Part shown: one piece after another, positions 6,388 to 14,946 of the stretch
Numbering within the stretch: position 1 is the stretch's first letter
Layout: each line of letters opens with the position of its first letter
Source of the DNA: an uncultured Collinsella sp.
GTDB lineage: Bacteria; Actinomycetota; Coriobacteriia; Coriobacteriales; Coriobacteriaceae
NCBI GenBank assembly: GCA_959028445.1
Contig: CAUFRY010000041.1
Coordinates: 1-18,883 of the forward strand
DNA: 18,883 bases
Direction of reading: 5' to 3'
Notes under the pieces: model-generated
Seen by the model: the letters and a program-made list of their open reading frames with translations, nothing else
Database searches by the model: none
Told to the model about the DNA's origin: nothing
Translations under genes and position numbers: made by a program

Positions 6388-7395
6388 CTAGTCGGTGAGT
6401 CCGTAGAACTCTTGAGAAGGGACGCGGTCGGTAAGAATCTCGAGCGCCCTATCCAAAGTAACACCGTTGTAGAGCGTTTGCTCCACGGCAAAGGTGAGCG
6501 GAATGTCTACGCCTAGTGAACGGGCAAGTTCGCTGACGCTGCGGGCCGCGACGGCGCCCTCGACAACCATATGCGTGCGCGTCTGGTACTCGTCGAGCGA
6601 CACGCCGTGGGCAAACTCGTAGCCAAAGGTGCGGTTACGCGAATGCTCCGAGGTACAGGTGGCAATGAGGTCGCCCATGCCGGCAAGCCCCATGCAGGTC
6701 ATAGCTTGACCGCCGCGGGCGTGCACCAGACGGCTGATCTCTGCCAGGCCGCGTGTCATGATAAGGGCGAGCGTGTTGTCGCCCGCACCGGTGCCGGCGG
6801 AGATGCCGCACACGATGGCGATTACGTTTTTCATGGCGCCGCAGACCTCGACACCGGTCATGTCCTGCGACAGGTAGATGCGGAAGACCGTTGACAGAAG
6901 CAGGTCCTTAAAGGTCTCCCCTATCTGTGGATCTTCGCTGGCGATGACGGCGGCAGAAAGACCTCCGCGGCAGATTTCCTCGGCATGGTTGGGGCCAGAA
7001 AGAGCCGCGACACGTGCCTCGTTGCCGATCTCGCTGGCGATGACCTCGCTCATGAGCAGGCCGGACTCGGGCTCAATGCCCTTTGTGAGGCAGAGCACCG
7101 GGGTATCGGCGGCGATAAAGGGCGCGGCCTGGTGGCACACGCTGCGAAGGTGCGTGGAGGGCACGGCAAAGATGATGGCCTCGGCGCCGTCAAGCGCCTG
7201 GGCCAGGTCCGTCGTGGCGACGACGTTGCCGGGCAGCTCGTAGCCCACAAGGTAGCGGGGGTTGCGGTGTTCGCCATTGATGCCGGCGGCCGTCTGCTCG
7301 CTGTGGGCCCACATGGTCACGCGCTCGGCTCGCGCGGCGGCGAGGCCGGCGACGGCGGTTCCCCAGGAGCCGGAGCCAATCAGCGCAACATTCAT
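6388..7395 (-). CDS. gpsA: Glycerol-3-phosphate dehydrogenase [NAD(P)+]
   Basis: This enzyme reduces dihydroxyacetone phosphate to sn-glycerol 3-phosphate, the backbone for phospholipids. The 335-residue protein shows the Rossmann motif GSGSWGTA at 7-14, Lys106, SGPNHAEE at 133-140, the catalytic lysine in GAMKNVIAI (Lys189), and GLAGMGDL followed by SRNRTFG near 252-258 with the substrate-binding Arg253. It lies directly after plsY, whose acyltransferase uses the product, so the pairing is metabolically meaningful. The start has AGGAGAGAG just upstream, overlapping the plsY stop, with a gap of 9 nt. Confidence 0.97.
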   Translation of the reverse strand: MNVALIGSGSWGTAVAGLAAARAERVTMWAHSEQTAAGINGEHRNPRYLVGYELPGNVVATTDLAQALDGAEAIIFAVPSTHLRSVCHQAAPFIAADTPVLCLTKGIEPESGLLMSEVIASEIGNEARVAALSGPNHAEEICRGGLSAAVIASEDPQIGETFKDLLLSTVFRIYLSQDMTGVEVCGAMKNVIAIVCGISAGTGAGDNTLALIMTRGLAEISRLVHARGGQAMTCMGLAGMGDLIATCTSEHSRNRTFGYEFAHGVSLDEYQTRTHMVVEGAVAARSVSELARSLGVDIPLTFAVEQTLYNGVTLDRALEILTDRVPSQEFYGLTD

Positions 7396-7404
7396 GACTC
7401 TCTC

Positions 7405-8088
7405 CTATTTATCGTCGGGCTCGGTGACGCGCTTGGTAAACGAGAGCTTGGACTCCTTACCGGCCATGAGCTTTTGGATATTCGAGCGATGGGCCCACAC
7501 CACGGTGATGCCGATCATCGCCATGCAGAACTTGAGGCCCAGGCTGCTGTACGGAAAGACCGCGCAAGCAGCGATAGGAAGACCGATGGCTGCGGCGAGC
7601 GAACCCACCGAAACATACTTGGTGATGGCGACGGCCACGATAAACATGCCCAGTAGCGACAGGCCAATAGGCCAGTACCAGGCGAGGATGACACCCAGAC
7701 CAACTGCGATACCCTTGCCGCCGTGGAAGTTGAGATAGGGCGAGAAGATATGGCCCCACACGGCTGCCAGGCAAATGACGCCGAGCATCCAGTCGCCGGC
7801 GGCACCGGGGGCCATAATGCTCACGGGGAAGCCATAGCCCAAGTCGGCAATGAGCGGACGCGCGATAAGGACGCAGATGGCGCCCTTAAGGCAGTCGAGC
7901 AGCAGCGTGAGCGCGGCCACCTTGGGGCCGGCCACACGCAGGGCGTTGGTGGTGCCGATGTTGCCGGAGCCCGCCTTGCGGATGTCCGTGTGGTTGAACA
8001 CGCGGCCCAAGATCAGGCCAAACGGAATCGCCCCGATAAAGAACGAGACCACGGCGCAGATGGCGGTCAGCAGAATCGGATTATGCAT
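7405..8088 (-). CDS. plsY: Acyl-phosphate:glycerol-3-phosphate acyltransferase
   Basis: PlsY is an integral membrane enzyme that transfers an acyl group from acyl phosphate to glycerol 3-phosphate, making lysophosphatidate. The 227-residue protein has several hydrophobic segments (about 5-28, 57-80, 100-118, 128-155, 160-180 and 185-200). The three family motifs are present: SGNIGTTN at 41-48, GHIFSPYLNFHGGKG at 112-126 and AHRSNIQKLMAGKESK from 199. A longer frame opens 48 nt upstream, but ATG 8088 is chosen because AGGAG at 8096-8100 is spaced 7 nt from it. The upstream extension is polar and would spoil the first membrane segment. It overlaps the end of der by 8 nt. Confidence 0.95.
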   Translation of the reverse strand: MHNPILLTAICAVVSFFIGAIPFGLILGRVFNHTDIRKAGSGNIGTTNALRVAGPKVAALTLLLDCLKGAICVLIARPLIADLGYGFPVSIMAPGAAGDWMLGVICLAAVWGHIFSPYLNFHGGKGIAVGLGVILAWYWPIGLSLLGMFIVAVAITKYVSVGSLAAAIGLPIAACAVFPYSSLGLKFCMAMIGITVVWAHRSNIQKLMAGKESKLSFTKRVTEPDDK

Positions 8089-9415
8089 CCTTTTGCTCCT
8101 TCTTCCTAAAGAAGAGTCGAATGGGTGTGCCGGCAAAGTCGAAGGTCGAGCGCATGCGGTTTTCGACGTAGCGCTGATAGGTGTCGTTGACCAGATCGCT
8201 GTGGTTGACGAAGAACGTGAACGTCGGCGGGTTGACGCCCGTCTGGGTCACGTAGTGCATGCGCAGGCGGCGCTTGCCGTCCACCACGGTATGACCGAAC
8301 TCGCGCAGGTCGGTGAGGAACGTGTTGAGGCGCGAGGTGCTGATCTTCTGCGAGCGCGTCTTTTCGGCGGCGTCGACCATCGCCCAGATCTTCTCGACGC
8401 TGCGGCCAGTGAGGGCAGAGATGCGCAGGTACTGGGCCCAGGGAGCCATGACGCCCAGACGGCGGTCGATGGTCTCCATGCAGGCCTCGCGTTTACGGTC
8501 GTCGTCGAGCAGATCCCACTTGTTGAGCAGCACAACGATGGCGCAGCCGCGCTCGATGGCAAGACCCATGACCTTCTGGTCCTGCTCGGTAACGCCCACG
8601 GAGGCGTCGACGACGAGCAACGCCACGTCGGCGCGGTCGATGGCGCGCAGGCCGCGGACCATGGAGTAGTACTCGATGTTCTCGTACACGGTGCTCTTCT
8701 TGCGAATGCCCGCGGTGTCGACCATGCGGTAGTGCTTGCCGTTACGCTCCACGACGGTGTCGATGGCGTCGCGCGTCGTGCCGGCAATGTTGGACACGAT
8801 AGAGCGGTCGGCGCCCAGGATGCGGTTGAACAGCGACGACTTACCGGCGTTGGGGCGGCCGATGATGGCGACGTTCAGCGCGTCGGGGAACTCATCGGCG
8901 ACCTCGTCCTCTTCCTCCGGAAGCAGGGCCACGATGTCGTCGAGCAGGTCGCCCGTGCCGTGGCCGTGCAGGGCCGAGAGCGGCGTGGGCTCGCCGATAC
9001 CGAGCGAATAGAACTCCCAGATGCTGTCGTTCTCTCGATCGGGGTTGTCGAGCTTGTTCACCAGCAGAAAGACCGGCTTGTCGCAGCGCTTGAGCATGCG
9101 GGCGACCGACTCGTCCTCCTCGGTAACGCCGGTGCGGCCGTCGACCACAAACAGGATGACGGCGGCTTCCTCGGCGGCGGCGAGCGCCTGGTCGCGGATG
9201 GACGTGGCAAAGAAGTCATCGCTCTTGAGCGGTTCGATACCGCCCGTGTCGACGATGGTGAACTCACGACCGTTCCAATCGGCCGTGTGATACGAGCGGT
9301 CGCGCGTGACGCCGCGGGACTCGTGGACGATGGCGTCCGAGGTCTGGGCCAGGCGGTTAACGAGCGTGGACTTGCCCACGTTGGGGCGTCCGACGACGGC
9401 GACGATAGGTTTCAT
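8081..9415 (-). CDS. der: Ribosome biogenesis GTPase Der (EngA)
   Basis: Der is an essential GTPase with two G domains in tandem that assists maturation of the 50S ribosomal subunit. The 444-residue protein shows G domain 1 with GRPNVGKS at 9-16, DTGG at 56-59 and NKLD at 120-123. G domain 2 has GRPNAGKS at 186-193, DTAG at 233-236 and NKWD at 298-301. A KH-like C-terminal domain follows and ends in a lysine-rich tail. An open frame extends 57 codons upstream, but ATG 9415 is right: the protein begins with a typical MKPIVAVVGRPN and AGGAGAG lies at 9419-9425. The gap to the DUF512 gene is 10 nt. Confidence 0.97.
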   Translation of the reverse strand: MKPIVAVVGRPNVGKSTLVNRLAQTSDAIVHESRGVTRDRSYHTADWNGREFTIVDTGGIEPLKSDDFFATSIRDQALAAAEEAAVILFVVDGRTGVTEEDESVARMLKRCDKPVFLLVNKLDNPDRENDSIWEFYSLGIGEPTPLSALHGHGTGDLLDDIVALLPEEEDEVADEFPDALNVAIIGRPNAGKSSLFNRILGADRSIVSNIAGTTRDAIDTVVERNGKHYRMVDTAGIRKKSTVYENIEYYSMVRGLRAIDRADVALLVVDASVGVTEQDQKVMGLAIERGCAIVVLLNKWDLLDDDRKREACMETIDRRLGVMAPWAQYLRISALTGRSVEKIWAMVDAAEKTRSQKISTSRLNTFLTDLREFGHTVVDGKRRLRMHYVTQTGVNPPTFTFFVNHSDLVNDTYQRYVENRMRSTFDFAGTPIRLFFRKKEQKDA

Positions 9416-9425
9416 CTGCTCTCCT

Positions 9426-10868
9426 TTAATGGGTAGGGTTAGCGGAATTAGTAGAGTCGGCAGGCACAATGCCAAGGATGTGCTCCAGGGTATCGAGCAG
9501 CTCATGCGGCATGGTCGACACCACATGAACCTCAGCGTCGCGACTGGTAAGGCTTGCGAGTAAATCGTCACGATGATACTCGTCAAGCGTCATGCCGTCA
9601 GCGTTGAACATGAGCTTAGGCACAAAGAGCATAACCCCAGAGAGATCCTGCGGCAGCTGCTCCAGAATGTCACACGCGACGATGAGGCCGGTCACGTCCA
9701 CGTTGCCGCCAAAATAGCGGTTCTTGATGGCCGTGACAGTGCCGGCGAGTCCCTGGGGCGACTCCACAAAGCGGGCCACCGTGTCGCGTGCGCTGGCGCC
9801 CGAGAGACACAGAAGCCGCTGGTTGCGGGCGGCGACGGCCTCGCGGACGCGGGCCAGACGCTCGGCGTCGGTAGCCAGCACGTCGTCGGTCTCGTCCAGA
9901 TACGAGCGGATCATGCCAATGCCGTCGTAGTACTGCGGGTACCCGTCGTAAAAGTCTGCCTCGGGAGGATCGATGCCGGCGTCCAGATAGAACTCATCGC
10001 TCATCTGGAAGGTGTGGCGGCCAAAGCGTTCGTAGGCACGATCCTGGTAGGGACGGATCATGGCAATGGTCTCGCGCGCTAGCTCGGGCTTGTCGCTGTA
10101 GGACCAGCTAAAACGGTTCTGATGCTTGGTAAAACCGAGCGGCACAATGCCCAGGCTTGTGATTTGCTCGTGCTCCTCGCAAAAGCGCAGGGTCTTTTCC
10201 AGCTCCTCGCCGTCGTTCATGCCGGGGCACAACACGATCTGCGCGTGAATCTCGATGCCGGCGGCCATGATGGCCTCGAGCACATCCATGCCGCGCTGGG
10301 CGTTGCGGCCCATCATGCGTCGGCGGACATCGGGGCTCACGGCGTGGACCGACACGTTCATGGGGCTCATGTTGCGTTGGATGACGTTTTGCACGTCCTC
10401 GTCGGTGAGGTTCGTAAGCGTGACAAAGTTGCCCTGCAAAAAGCTCAGGCGGTAGTCGTCGTCGCGAATATAGAGCGTGGAGCGGCCGCCCTTGGGGAGC
10501 ATCGTCATAAAGCAGAACACGCAGGCGTTCACACAGGTACGCATGCCGTCGAAGATGGGGCCGTCGAACTCCAGACCCCAATCCTCTCCGGGAAATCGAT
10601 CGAGCTCCACGGGGGTGACGGTGTCATCGCGCGGGTCGAAAACCTCGAGGTCGACCGTGTCGTCGTCGGCCTCCCAGAGCCACACGATCATGTCGGTCAG
10701 CTGCTCGCCGTTGACCGTGAGCACGCGCATGCCCGGCTCGATACCCACATCCCACGCGGGCGATTCGGGACGCACGTTCTTTACGAGCGCGCCCTCACCC
10801 GGCTCGGGGTCGCGGCTGCGCCCGTAATCGGCCACCTCGGCGGCGTATGCGGGTACGGTCTGGTCCAT
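9426..10868 (-). CDS. PDZ and radical-SAM-like DUF512 protein
   Basis: This 480-residue protein belongs to the DUF512 family, whose function is unknown to me. It starts with a PDZ-like domain (about 24-85, including GIEPGMRVLTVNG). A cysteine cluster Cys112-Val-Asn-Ala-Cys116-Val-Phe-Cys119 follows, the CxxxCxxC pattern that binds a 4Fe-4S cluster in radical SAM enzymes. Central sequence (about 125-300) is compatible with a partial TIM barrel, with VSVHAVSPD and IVLCPGMNDG. The C-terminal half is the DUF512 domain. The start ATG 10868 lies 2 nt after the ispH stop; AAGGAGC is about 14 nt upstream, further than ideal. A longer upstream frame overlaps ispH and is arginine-rich nonsense. The position between ispH and der suggests a basic cellular role. 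Confidence 0.9.
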   Translation of the reverse strand: MDQTVPAYAAEVADYGRSRDPEPGEGALVKNVRPESPAWDVGIEPGMRVLTVNGEQLTDMIVWLWEADDDTVDLEVFDPRDDTVTPVELDRFPGEDWGLEFDGPIFDGMRTCVNACVFCFMTMLPKGGRSTLYIRDDDYRLSFLQGNFVTLTNLTDEDVQNVIQRNMSPMNVSVHAVSPDVRRRMMGRNAQRGMDVLEAIMAAGIEIHAQIVLCPGMNDGEELEKTLRFCEEHEQITSLGIVPLGFTKHQNRFSWSYSDKPELARETIAMIRPYQDRAYERFGRHTFQMSDEFYLDAGIDPPEADFYDGYPQYYDGIGMIRSYLDETDDVLATDAERLARVREAVAARNQRLLCLSGASARDTVARFVESPQGLAGTVTAIKNRYFGGNVDVTGLIVACDILEQLPQDLSGVMLFVPKLMFNADGMTLDEYHRDDLLASLTSRDAEVHVVSTMPHELLDTLEHILGIVPADSTNSANPTH

Positions 10869-10870
10869 GA

Positions 10871-11770
10871 TTAGCGGCAAAGCTCCTTGATGCGCTCGAC
10901 GGCGCGCTCGATGTGTTCTTGCGGGGTGGAGGCTCCGGCGGTGATGCCGATGTGGTGAGCGTCGGTAAACCACGCGGCCTGGAGCTCGGAAGCTTCCTCG
11001 ATGTGATACGTGCGCTCGCAGGCGTCTGCGCAAATCTGCGCCAAGCGGCGGGTGTTGCCCGAGTTCTTGCCACCCACGACGACCATGCAATCACAACGTT
11101 TGGCAAGCGATGCGGCTGCCTGCTGGCGCTCGCTCGTGGCGGCGCAGATGGTGTTGATCACGCGCAGCTCCTGTACGCGCGGGGTGATGGCAGCCACGAC
11201 CTCGGCGAGGTTCTGCGCGGTCTGGGTGGTCTGCACAACCAGGCCCACCTTGCCCTTGAGCGACAAGGCGTTGGCGTCGGCGGCACAGCTCACGACTTGC
11301 GCATCATTGCCGGCGTGGCCCAGGATGCCCTCCACCTCGGGATGGCCCGGCTCGCCTACGACCACCACGCGGTAGCCCTCGCGCACCAGGCGCTCGGCTG
11401 CCATATGGACCTTCTTCACGTAGGGGCAGGTGGCGTCGACCACGTTGAGGCCACGCTTGCGGGCAGCATCGATCACCTGCGGCACCACTCCGTGCGCGCG
11501 AATGATTACGGTGCCCGATGCGGCGTCGTCCAGGTTCTCGGCCAGGCCAACGCCTGCCTCAGCAAGCTCGCGTACCACGATGGGGTTATGGATGAGCGGC
11601 CCCAAGGTATGGACCTGAGCGCACTCACCTGCCTGCGGTGCGGCGGCTAGCGCCATATCGAGCGCGCGCTGCACGCCGTAGCAAGTGCCGGCGTGGGCTG
11701 CGATCTCGATGGTGGGCGCGCCGTCCTGATCGGACGCAGTCACGGCGGTGTTCGTCACGTTCTCGCTCAT
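10871..11770 (-). CDS. ispH: 4-hydroxy-3-methylbut-2-enyl diphosphate reductase
   Basis: IspH performs the last step of the MEP pathway, converting HMBPP to isopentenyl and dimethylallyl diphosphate with a 4Fe-4S cluster. The 299-residue protein has the three cluster cysteines in AGTCYGV (Cys30), DATCPYVKK (Cys115) and NTICAATSERQ (Cys209). His61, His93, His143 and Glu145 match the substrate pocket, along with SGNTRRLA near 237-244. About 20 polar residues precede the fold, slightly more than usual. An upstream ATG at 11800 lies inside plsC; ATG 11770 is preferred, giving a 2-nt gap. IspH is often fused or adjacent to rpsA in Firmicutes; here it follows plsC and cmk instead. Confidence 0.96.
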   Translation of the reverse strand: MSENVTNTAVTASDQDGAPTIEIAAHAGTCYGVQRALDMALAAAPQAGECAQVHTLGPLIHNPIVVRELAEAGVGLAENLDDAASGTVIIRAHGVVPQVIDAARKRGLNVVDATCPYVKKVHMAAERLVREGYRVVVVGEPGHPEVEGILGHAGNDAQVVSCAADANALSLKGKVGLVVQTTQTAQNLAEVVAAITPRVQELRVINTICAATSERQQAAASLAKRCDCMVVVGGKNSGNTRRLAQICADACERTYHIEEASELQAAWFTDAHHIGITAGASTPQEHIERAVERIKELCR

Positions 11771-11772
11771 GG

Positions 11773-12501
11773 CTAGAACCTGCCCGGATGTTCGGCGCAC
11801 AGCTCGTCTCGCATGGCGTAGACGCGGTTCATGGCCTCGGACTCAAACCATTCCAGGCGCTCCGTGCGCTTAAGTCCGGCCGGTGCGTCGGAAAGCGAGA
11901 CAGCCTTGCCGGCGCGGATCCAGCATTTCTTGGGACGCATGATCTTTTTGCCCGCGGGCGTGATGTCGGACCAGCCGCAGATGGCGAGCGGGTTCACAGG
12001 TGCCTTGCCCATCTGAGCGATGAGCGCAAAACCGCCGTGGACCTCGGGTTTGATCTCGCGCGAGCGGATGCGCGTGCCCTCGGGGAAGATCAGAACGTCC
12101 TCGCCGCGCTGCAGCGCATGCTGGGCGGCGCGCAGGCACTTCATATCGGCAGTGCCACGCTCCACGGGGATGCCGCCAACGCGGCTAAAGGCCCAGCGCA
12201 CAATCTTGCTCTTGGCGAACTCGGACTTAAAGATGGGACGAATGCGGCGCCCCCCAAAGAACAGCGCCGTCTCCACGGCCAAGAGCTCGGCCATCGAGGT
12301 GTGGTTGCAGATGACCACGCTGCCGCGGCCTTCCTGGCGCTCAAACAGAAGATCGGCGTCCTCGACCTTCCAGCGCCACATGAGCTTGGAGAAGGCCCAA
12401 AGGATGGCCATGACTACGACGACGGTGCCGCGGATGAGCGCTGGAAACTCGGCGTAGGGGGCGTTGTAATAGTCCTCGGGCGTCTGCTGAAACAGGCGCA
12501 T
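11773..12501 (-). CDS. plsC: 1-acyl-sn-glycerol-3-phosphate acyltransferase (PlsC family)
   Basis: PlsC adds the second acyl chain to lysophosphatidate, giving phosphatidate, the step after PlsY. The 242-residue protein has a hydrophobic N-terminal segment (about 22-42) for membrane association. The acyltransferase motifs are NHTSMAE at 66-72, GGIPVERG at 109-116 and FPEGTR at 139-144. The family catalytic motif is normally HX4D; here it is His67-x4-Glu72, a conservative but unusual change. The start is strongly supported by AAAGGAGGT at 12507-12515, overlapping the cmk stop. It is translated close behind cmk, with a gap of 3 nt. Substrate is inferred from family, and acylation of another lipid remains possible. 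Confidence 0.9.
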   Translation of the reverse strand: MRLFQQTPEDYYNAPYAEFPALIRGTVVVVMAILWAFSKLMWRWKVEDADLLFERQEGRGSVVICNHTSMAELLAVETALFFGGRRIRPIFKSEFAKSKIVRWAFSRVGGIPVERGTADMKCLRAAQHALQRGEDVLIFPEGTRIRSREIKPEVHGGFALIAQMGKAPVNPLAICGWSDITPAGKKIMRPKKCWIRAGKAVSLSDAPAGLKRTERLEWFESEAMNRVYAMRDELCAEHPGRF

Positions 12502-12504
12502 GGG

Positions 12505-13191
12505 CTACCTCCTTTGGTTGATAAGGTCCTCGATTATCGAGACGACCTCGTCGATGGTGTGGGCGGTGGAGTCGACGTGCACGGCGTCCTCGGCGGGCAC
12601 GAGCGGGGCGACCTCGCGGCTGCTGTCAAGCTTGTCGCGCTGCCTAAGGGCGTCGAGGGTCTCGTCGACCTCGGCTTCGAGCTGCTCGGACGTGAGCGGC
12701 TGAGCAGCGTTTTGGTGACGCTGCAGCACGCGGCGGCGGGCGCGCTCGCGCGGGTCGGCGGTCAGGAAGACCTTGACCTGCGCGTTAGGGAACACGACGG
12801 TTCCGATGTCGCGACCCTCGGCGACGATATCGCGGTCCTCGGCGGCGCGGCGCTGGTGGATGAGCATGGCGGCGCGCACGCCCGGATAGGCCGAGACCTT
12901 GGACACGTTGGCGTCGACCTGCGGGGTGCGGATGGCGGCCGAAGCGTCCTGGCCGTCAATGGTCAGGCGCGTGTCCTCGCCGGTGCCGTTGGTAAAGCGG
13001 ATCTCGATTTGCTCGGCGAGGGCGTCGATGGCCGCTTCGTCATCCAGGTCGATGCCGCGGTCGAGCGCGGCGAAGGTGACGGCGCGATACATGGCGCCCG
13101 TGTCGAGCTTGTTAAAGCCCAGCTGGCGGGCGATCTCCTTGGCGATGGTGGACTTGCCGGAACCGGCGGGGCCGTCGATGGCGACGATCAT
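12505..13191 (-). CDS. cmk: Cytidylate kinase
   Basis: Cmk phosphorylates CMP and dCMP to the diphosphates, recycling CMP released during phospholipid synthesis and RNA turnover. The 228-residue protein has the P-loop GPAGSGKS at 7-14, LDTGAMYRA at 29-37, EGRDIGTVVFP at 125-135 and the lid-region motif RDKLDSSR at 185-192. The length fits the bacterial family. The start has AAAGGAAG upstream. The gap to the pseudouridine synthase gene is 66 nt, one of the two larger gaps in the array, but I see no convincing promoter in it. The cmk-plsC-ispH order makes biochemical sense, since phospholipid synthesis releases CMP. Confidence 0.96.
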   Translation of the reverse strand: MIVAIDGPAGSGKSTIAKEIARQLGFNKLDTGAMYRAVTFAALDRGIDLDDEAAIDALAEQIEIRFTNGTGEDTRLTIDGQDASAAIRTPQVDANVSKVSAYPGVRAAMLIHQRRAAEDRDIVAEGRDIGTVVFPNAQVKVFLTADPRERARRRVLQRHQNAAQPLTSEQLEAEVDETLDALRQRDKLDSSREVAPLVPAEDAVHVDSTAHTIDEVVSIIEDLINQRR

Positions 13192-13257
13192 GCAATGCTT
13201 CCTTTCGGTGGTTGACGTGCTGGTATGGTTCGCGGGCGTTGGGGCGCGGCGGTTTGC

Positions 13258-14229
13258 CTAGCCCGTGTAGCGCTCGCGGTAGGTGTTGCGCTTGGGTGCG
13301 GAGCCGTGGCTGCCGTGGTGACGCGTGCGGCTGGCGGGCGTGTCTTGGGGCTTGCCGCCGCGTATGGCGCTGGCCTGCTTGGGCGGGATACCACCGCTTT
13401 TGAGGATCTGCACCTCGCGGTCGGTGAGCTCGCGCCACGATCCCTTGGCCACACCCTCGAGCTCCAGGCCGGCAAAGTTGCAGCGATGTAGACGGATTAC
13501 CGGATGGTGAATCTTGCTCAACATGCGCTTAACTTGATTCTTGCGACCCTCGCGGATGATGACCTCCACGGCGGTGGTGCCGGGCTTGACGCCTTGCGGA
13601 GCCACAGCCTCTGCCTCGCGCGCGTTAATGACGCGGCAGATCGCCGGCTGGCATAGGCCGTCGTCGAGCTCTATGCCGCGACGCAGCGGCTCAAGATCGC
13701 GGTCGGTTAGCTGCCCGTCCACGAGTGCCTGGTAGGTCTTGTAGACATGCTTGCTGGGGTGCAGCAGATCCTGCGACAGGTCGCCGTCGGTGGTAAAGAG
13801 CAAAAGGCCCGTGGTGTCGCGGTCCAGGCGACCCACCGGGAACAGGCCCGGAAAGCGGTCGCGGGGAACCAGATCCGCCACACAGGGACGCTCCTGCGGG
13901 TCGCTCATGGTGGTGAGGTAGCCAGTCGGCTTGTAGAGCATCAGGTACACGGCGCCCTGGTTGAGCTTGACGGGCATGCCGTCGACCTCGATATGGTCGC
14001 GGTCCACATCGACCTTGGTGCCCAACTCGGTCGCGACCTGGCCGTTGACTGTCACGCGGCCGGCGGTCATCAGGTCCTCCGAGCCGCGGCGGCTCGCCAC
14101 GCCCGCGCGCGCCAAAAAGCGCTGCAGGCGCATGGTATGCGGGTAGACGGGCTGGGCGTCGCCTGTGGGCGTTGTGGCGCCCTCGGCGCTTGCGACGCGC
14201 GTCTCCCCTGCTTCGTTAGTCCTCGTCAT
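13258..14229 (-). CDS. rluB: 23S rRNA pseudouridine synthase (RluB/RsuA family)
   Basis: The enzyme isomerises a uridine to pseudouridine in ribosomal RNA. An S4 RNA-binding domain (about 33-80, beginning MRLQRFLARAGVASRRG) precedes a catalytic domain (about 93-275). The catalytic aspartate is Asp136 in GRLDRDTTG, and the family signature EGRKNQVKRM lies at 227-236. A polar N-terminal extension of about 32 residues and a basic C-terminal tail (290-323) flank the fold. ATG 14229 is chosen over a longer frame because GGAGG at 14236-14240 is spaced 6 nt from it. It overlaps the end of scpB by 14 nt. The assignment to RluB instead of RsuA or RluE rests on the usual scpAB neighbourhood and domain length. 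Confidence 0.9.
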   Translation of the reverse strand: MTRTNEAGETRVASAEGATTPTGDAQPVYPHTMRLQRFLARAGVASRRGSEDLMTAGRVTVNGQVATELGTKVDVDRDHIEVDGMPVKLNQGAVYLMLYKPTGYLTTMSDPQERPCVADLVPRDRFPGLFPVGRLDRDTTGLLLFTTDGDLSQDLLHPSKHVYKTYQALVDGQLTDRDLEPLRRGIELDDGLCQPAICRVINAREAEAVAPQGVKPGTTAVEVIIREGRKNQVKRMLSKIHHPVIRLHRCNFAGLELEGVAKGSWRELTDREVQILKSGGIPPKQASAIRGGKPQDTPASRTRHHGSHGSAPKRNTYRERYTG

Positions 14230-14935
14230 GTATATCCTCCGAGGTGGCACCTGTGAGCAGAAGCTCCTCTTCATCGGCGTCCTCAACATCGGTATCGATC
14301 AGTTCGCGCTCTTCGTCCAGATCCTCGGCCTGTTCCTCGAGCGTAGACTGAATGCTGCGGCCGCTCAGGCGCTCGCGGATAAACTGGCGCGACTGCTCGT
14401 CGGGGGCAAACTGCTCCAGATCGGGCAGGTCGCGGGTGGAGCGCAGGCCGAACTTTTCCAAGAAGGCGTTGGTCGTGCCGTAGATGATGGCCTGACCGCG
14501 CTCGGGGTCGCGTCCGAGCTCTCGCACCAGGCCCTTGTCCACGAGCGACGCGATGACGCCGTCGGAGTTGACGCCGCGGATGCCCTTGACCACCTCGCGC
14601 GTGACGGGCTGGTGGTATGCGATGACGGCCAGGGTTTCGAGCGCCGCCTGCGATAGCTTTTGCGTGTCCCAGCTCAACACATAGGCCTCGACCACGTCGT
14701 GGTAGGCAGGGTGCGTAAACAGGCGCCAGCCGCCGGCGACCTCGCGCAGCTGAAAGCCGCGGTTGGCCTCTTCATACTCAACTTTGAGCTCGGCCAAAAG
14801 CGACGCGCACTCGCCCGGGGCGATATCCAGCGCACCTGCCAGCGCGGGTGCGCTCACGGGGTCGCTCGACACCAGCAGCAGCGCCTCGAGGGCGCCTTTG
14901 AGGCTGTTTGCTTCCAGCGTGGAAAGGGTTGACAT
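14216..14935 (-). CDS. scpB: Segregation and condensation protein B
   Basis: ScpB is an accessory subunit of the SMC condensin complex that compacts and segregates chromosomes. The 239-residue protein carries two winged-helix domains (about 8-85 and 90-170). The second contains the family segment around LSQAALETLAVIAYHQPVTR and the phrase GQAIIYGTTNAFLEKFGL. A long acidic tail (about 200-239) follows and is probably disordered. AGGAG overlaps the scpA stop, giving good coupling across an 11-nt gap. The smc gene itself is not in the window. Confidence 0.96.
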   Translation of the reverse strand: MSTLSTLEANSLKGALEALLLVSSDPVSAPALAGALDIAPGECASLLAELKVEYEEANRGFQLREVAGGWRLFTHPAYHDVVEAYVLSWDTQKLSQAALETLAVIAYHQPVTREVVKGIRGVNSDGVIASLVDKGLVRELGRDPERGQAIIYGTTNAFLEKFGLRSTRDLPDLEQFAPDEQSRQFIRERLSGRSIQSTLEEQAEDLDEERELIDTDVEDADEEELLLTGATSEDIHDED

Positions 14936-14946
14936 GGTTGCGGCTC

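Noticed and set aside
7850..9436. A 528-codon plus-strand open frame opposite der and plsY
   Set aside because: It is antisense to well-supported genes, rich in Val/Ala/Gly/Asp and His, and has no recognisable domain. Such frames are common opposite GC-rich genes.
11638..13215. A 525-codon plus-strand open frame opposite cmk, plsC and ispH
   Set aside because: It spans three real genes on the other strand and has low-complexity composition without a domain. It is a GC-content shadow.
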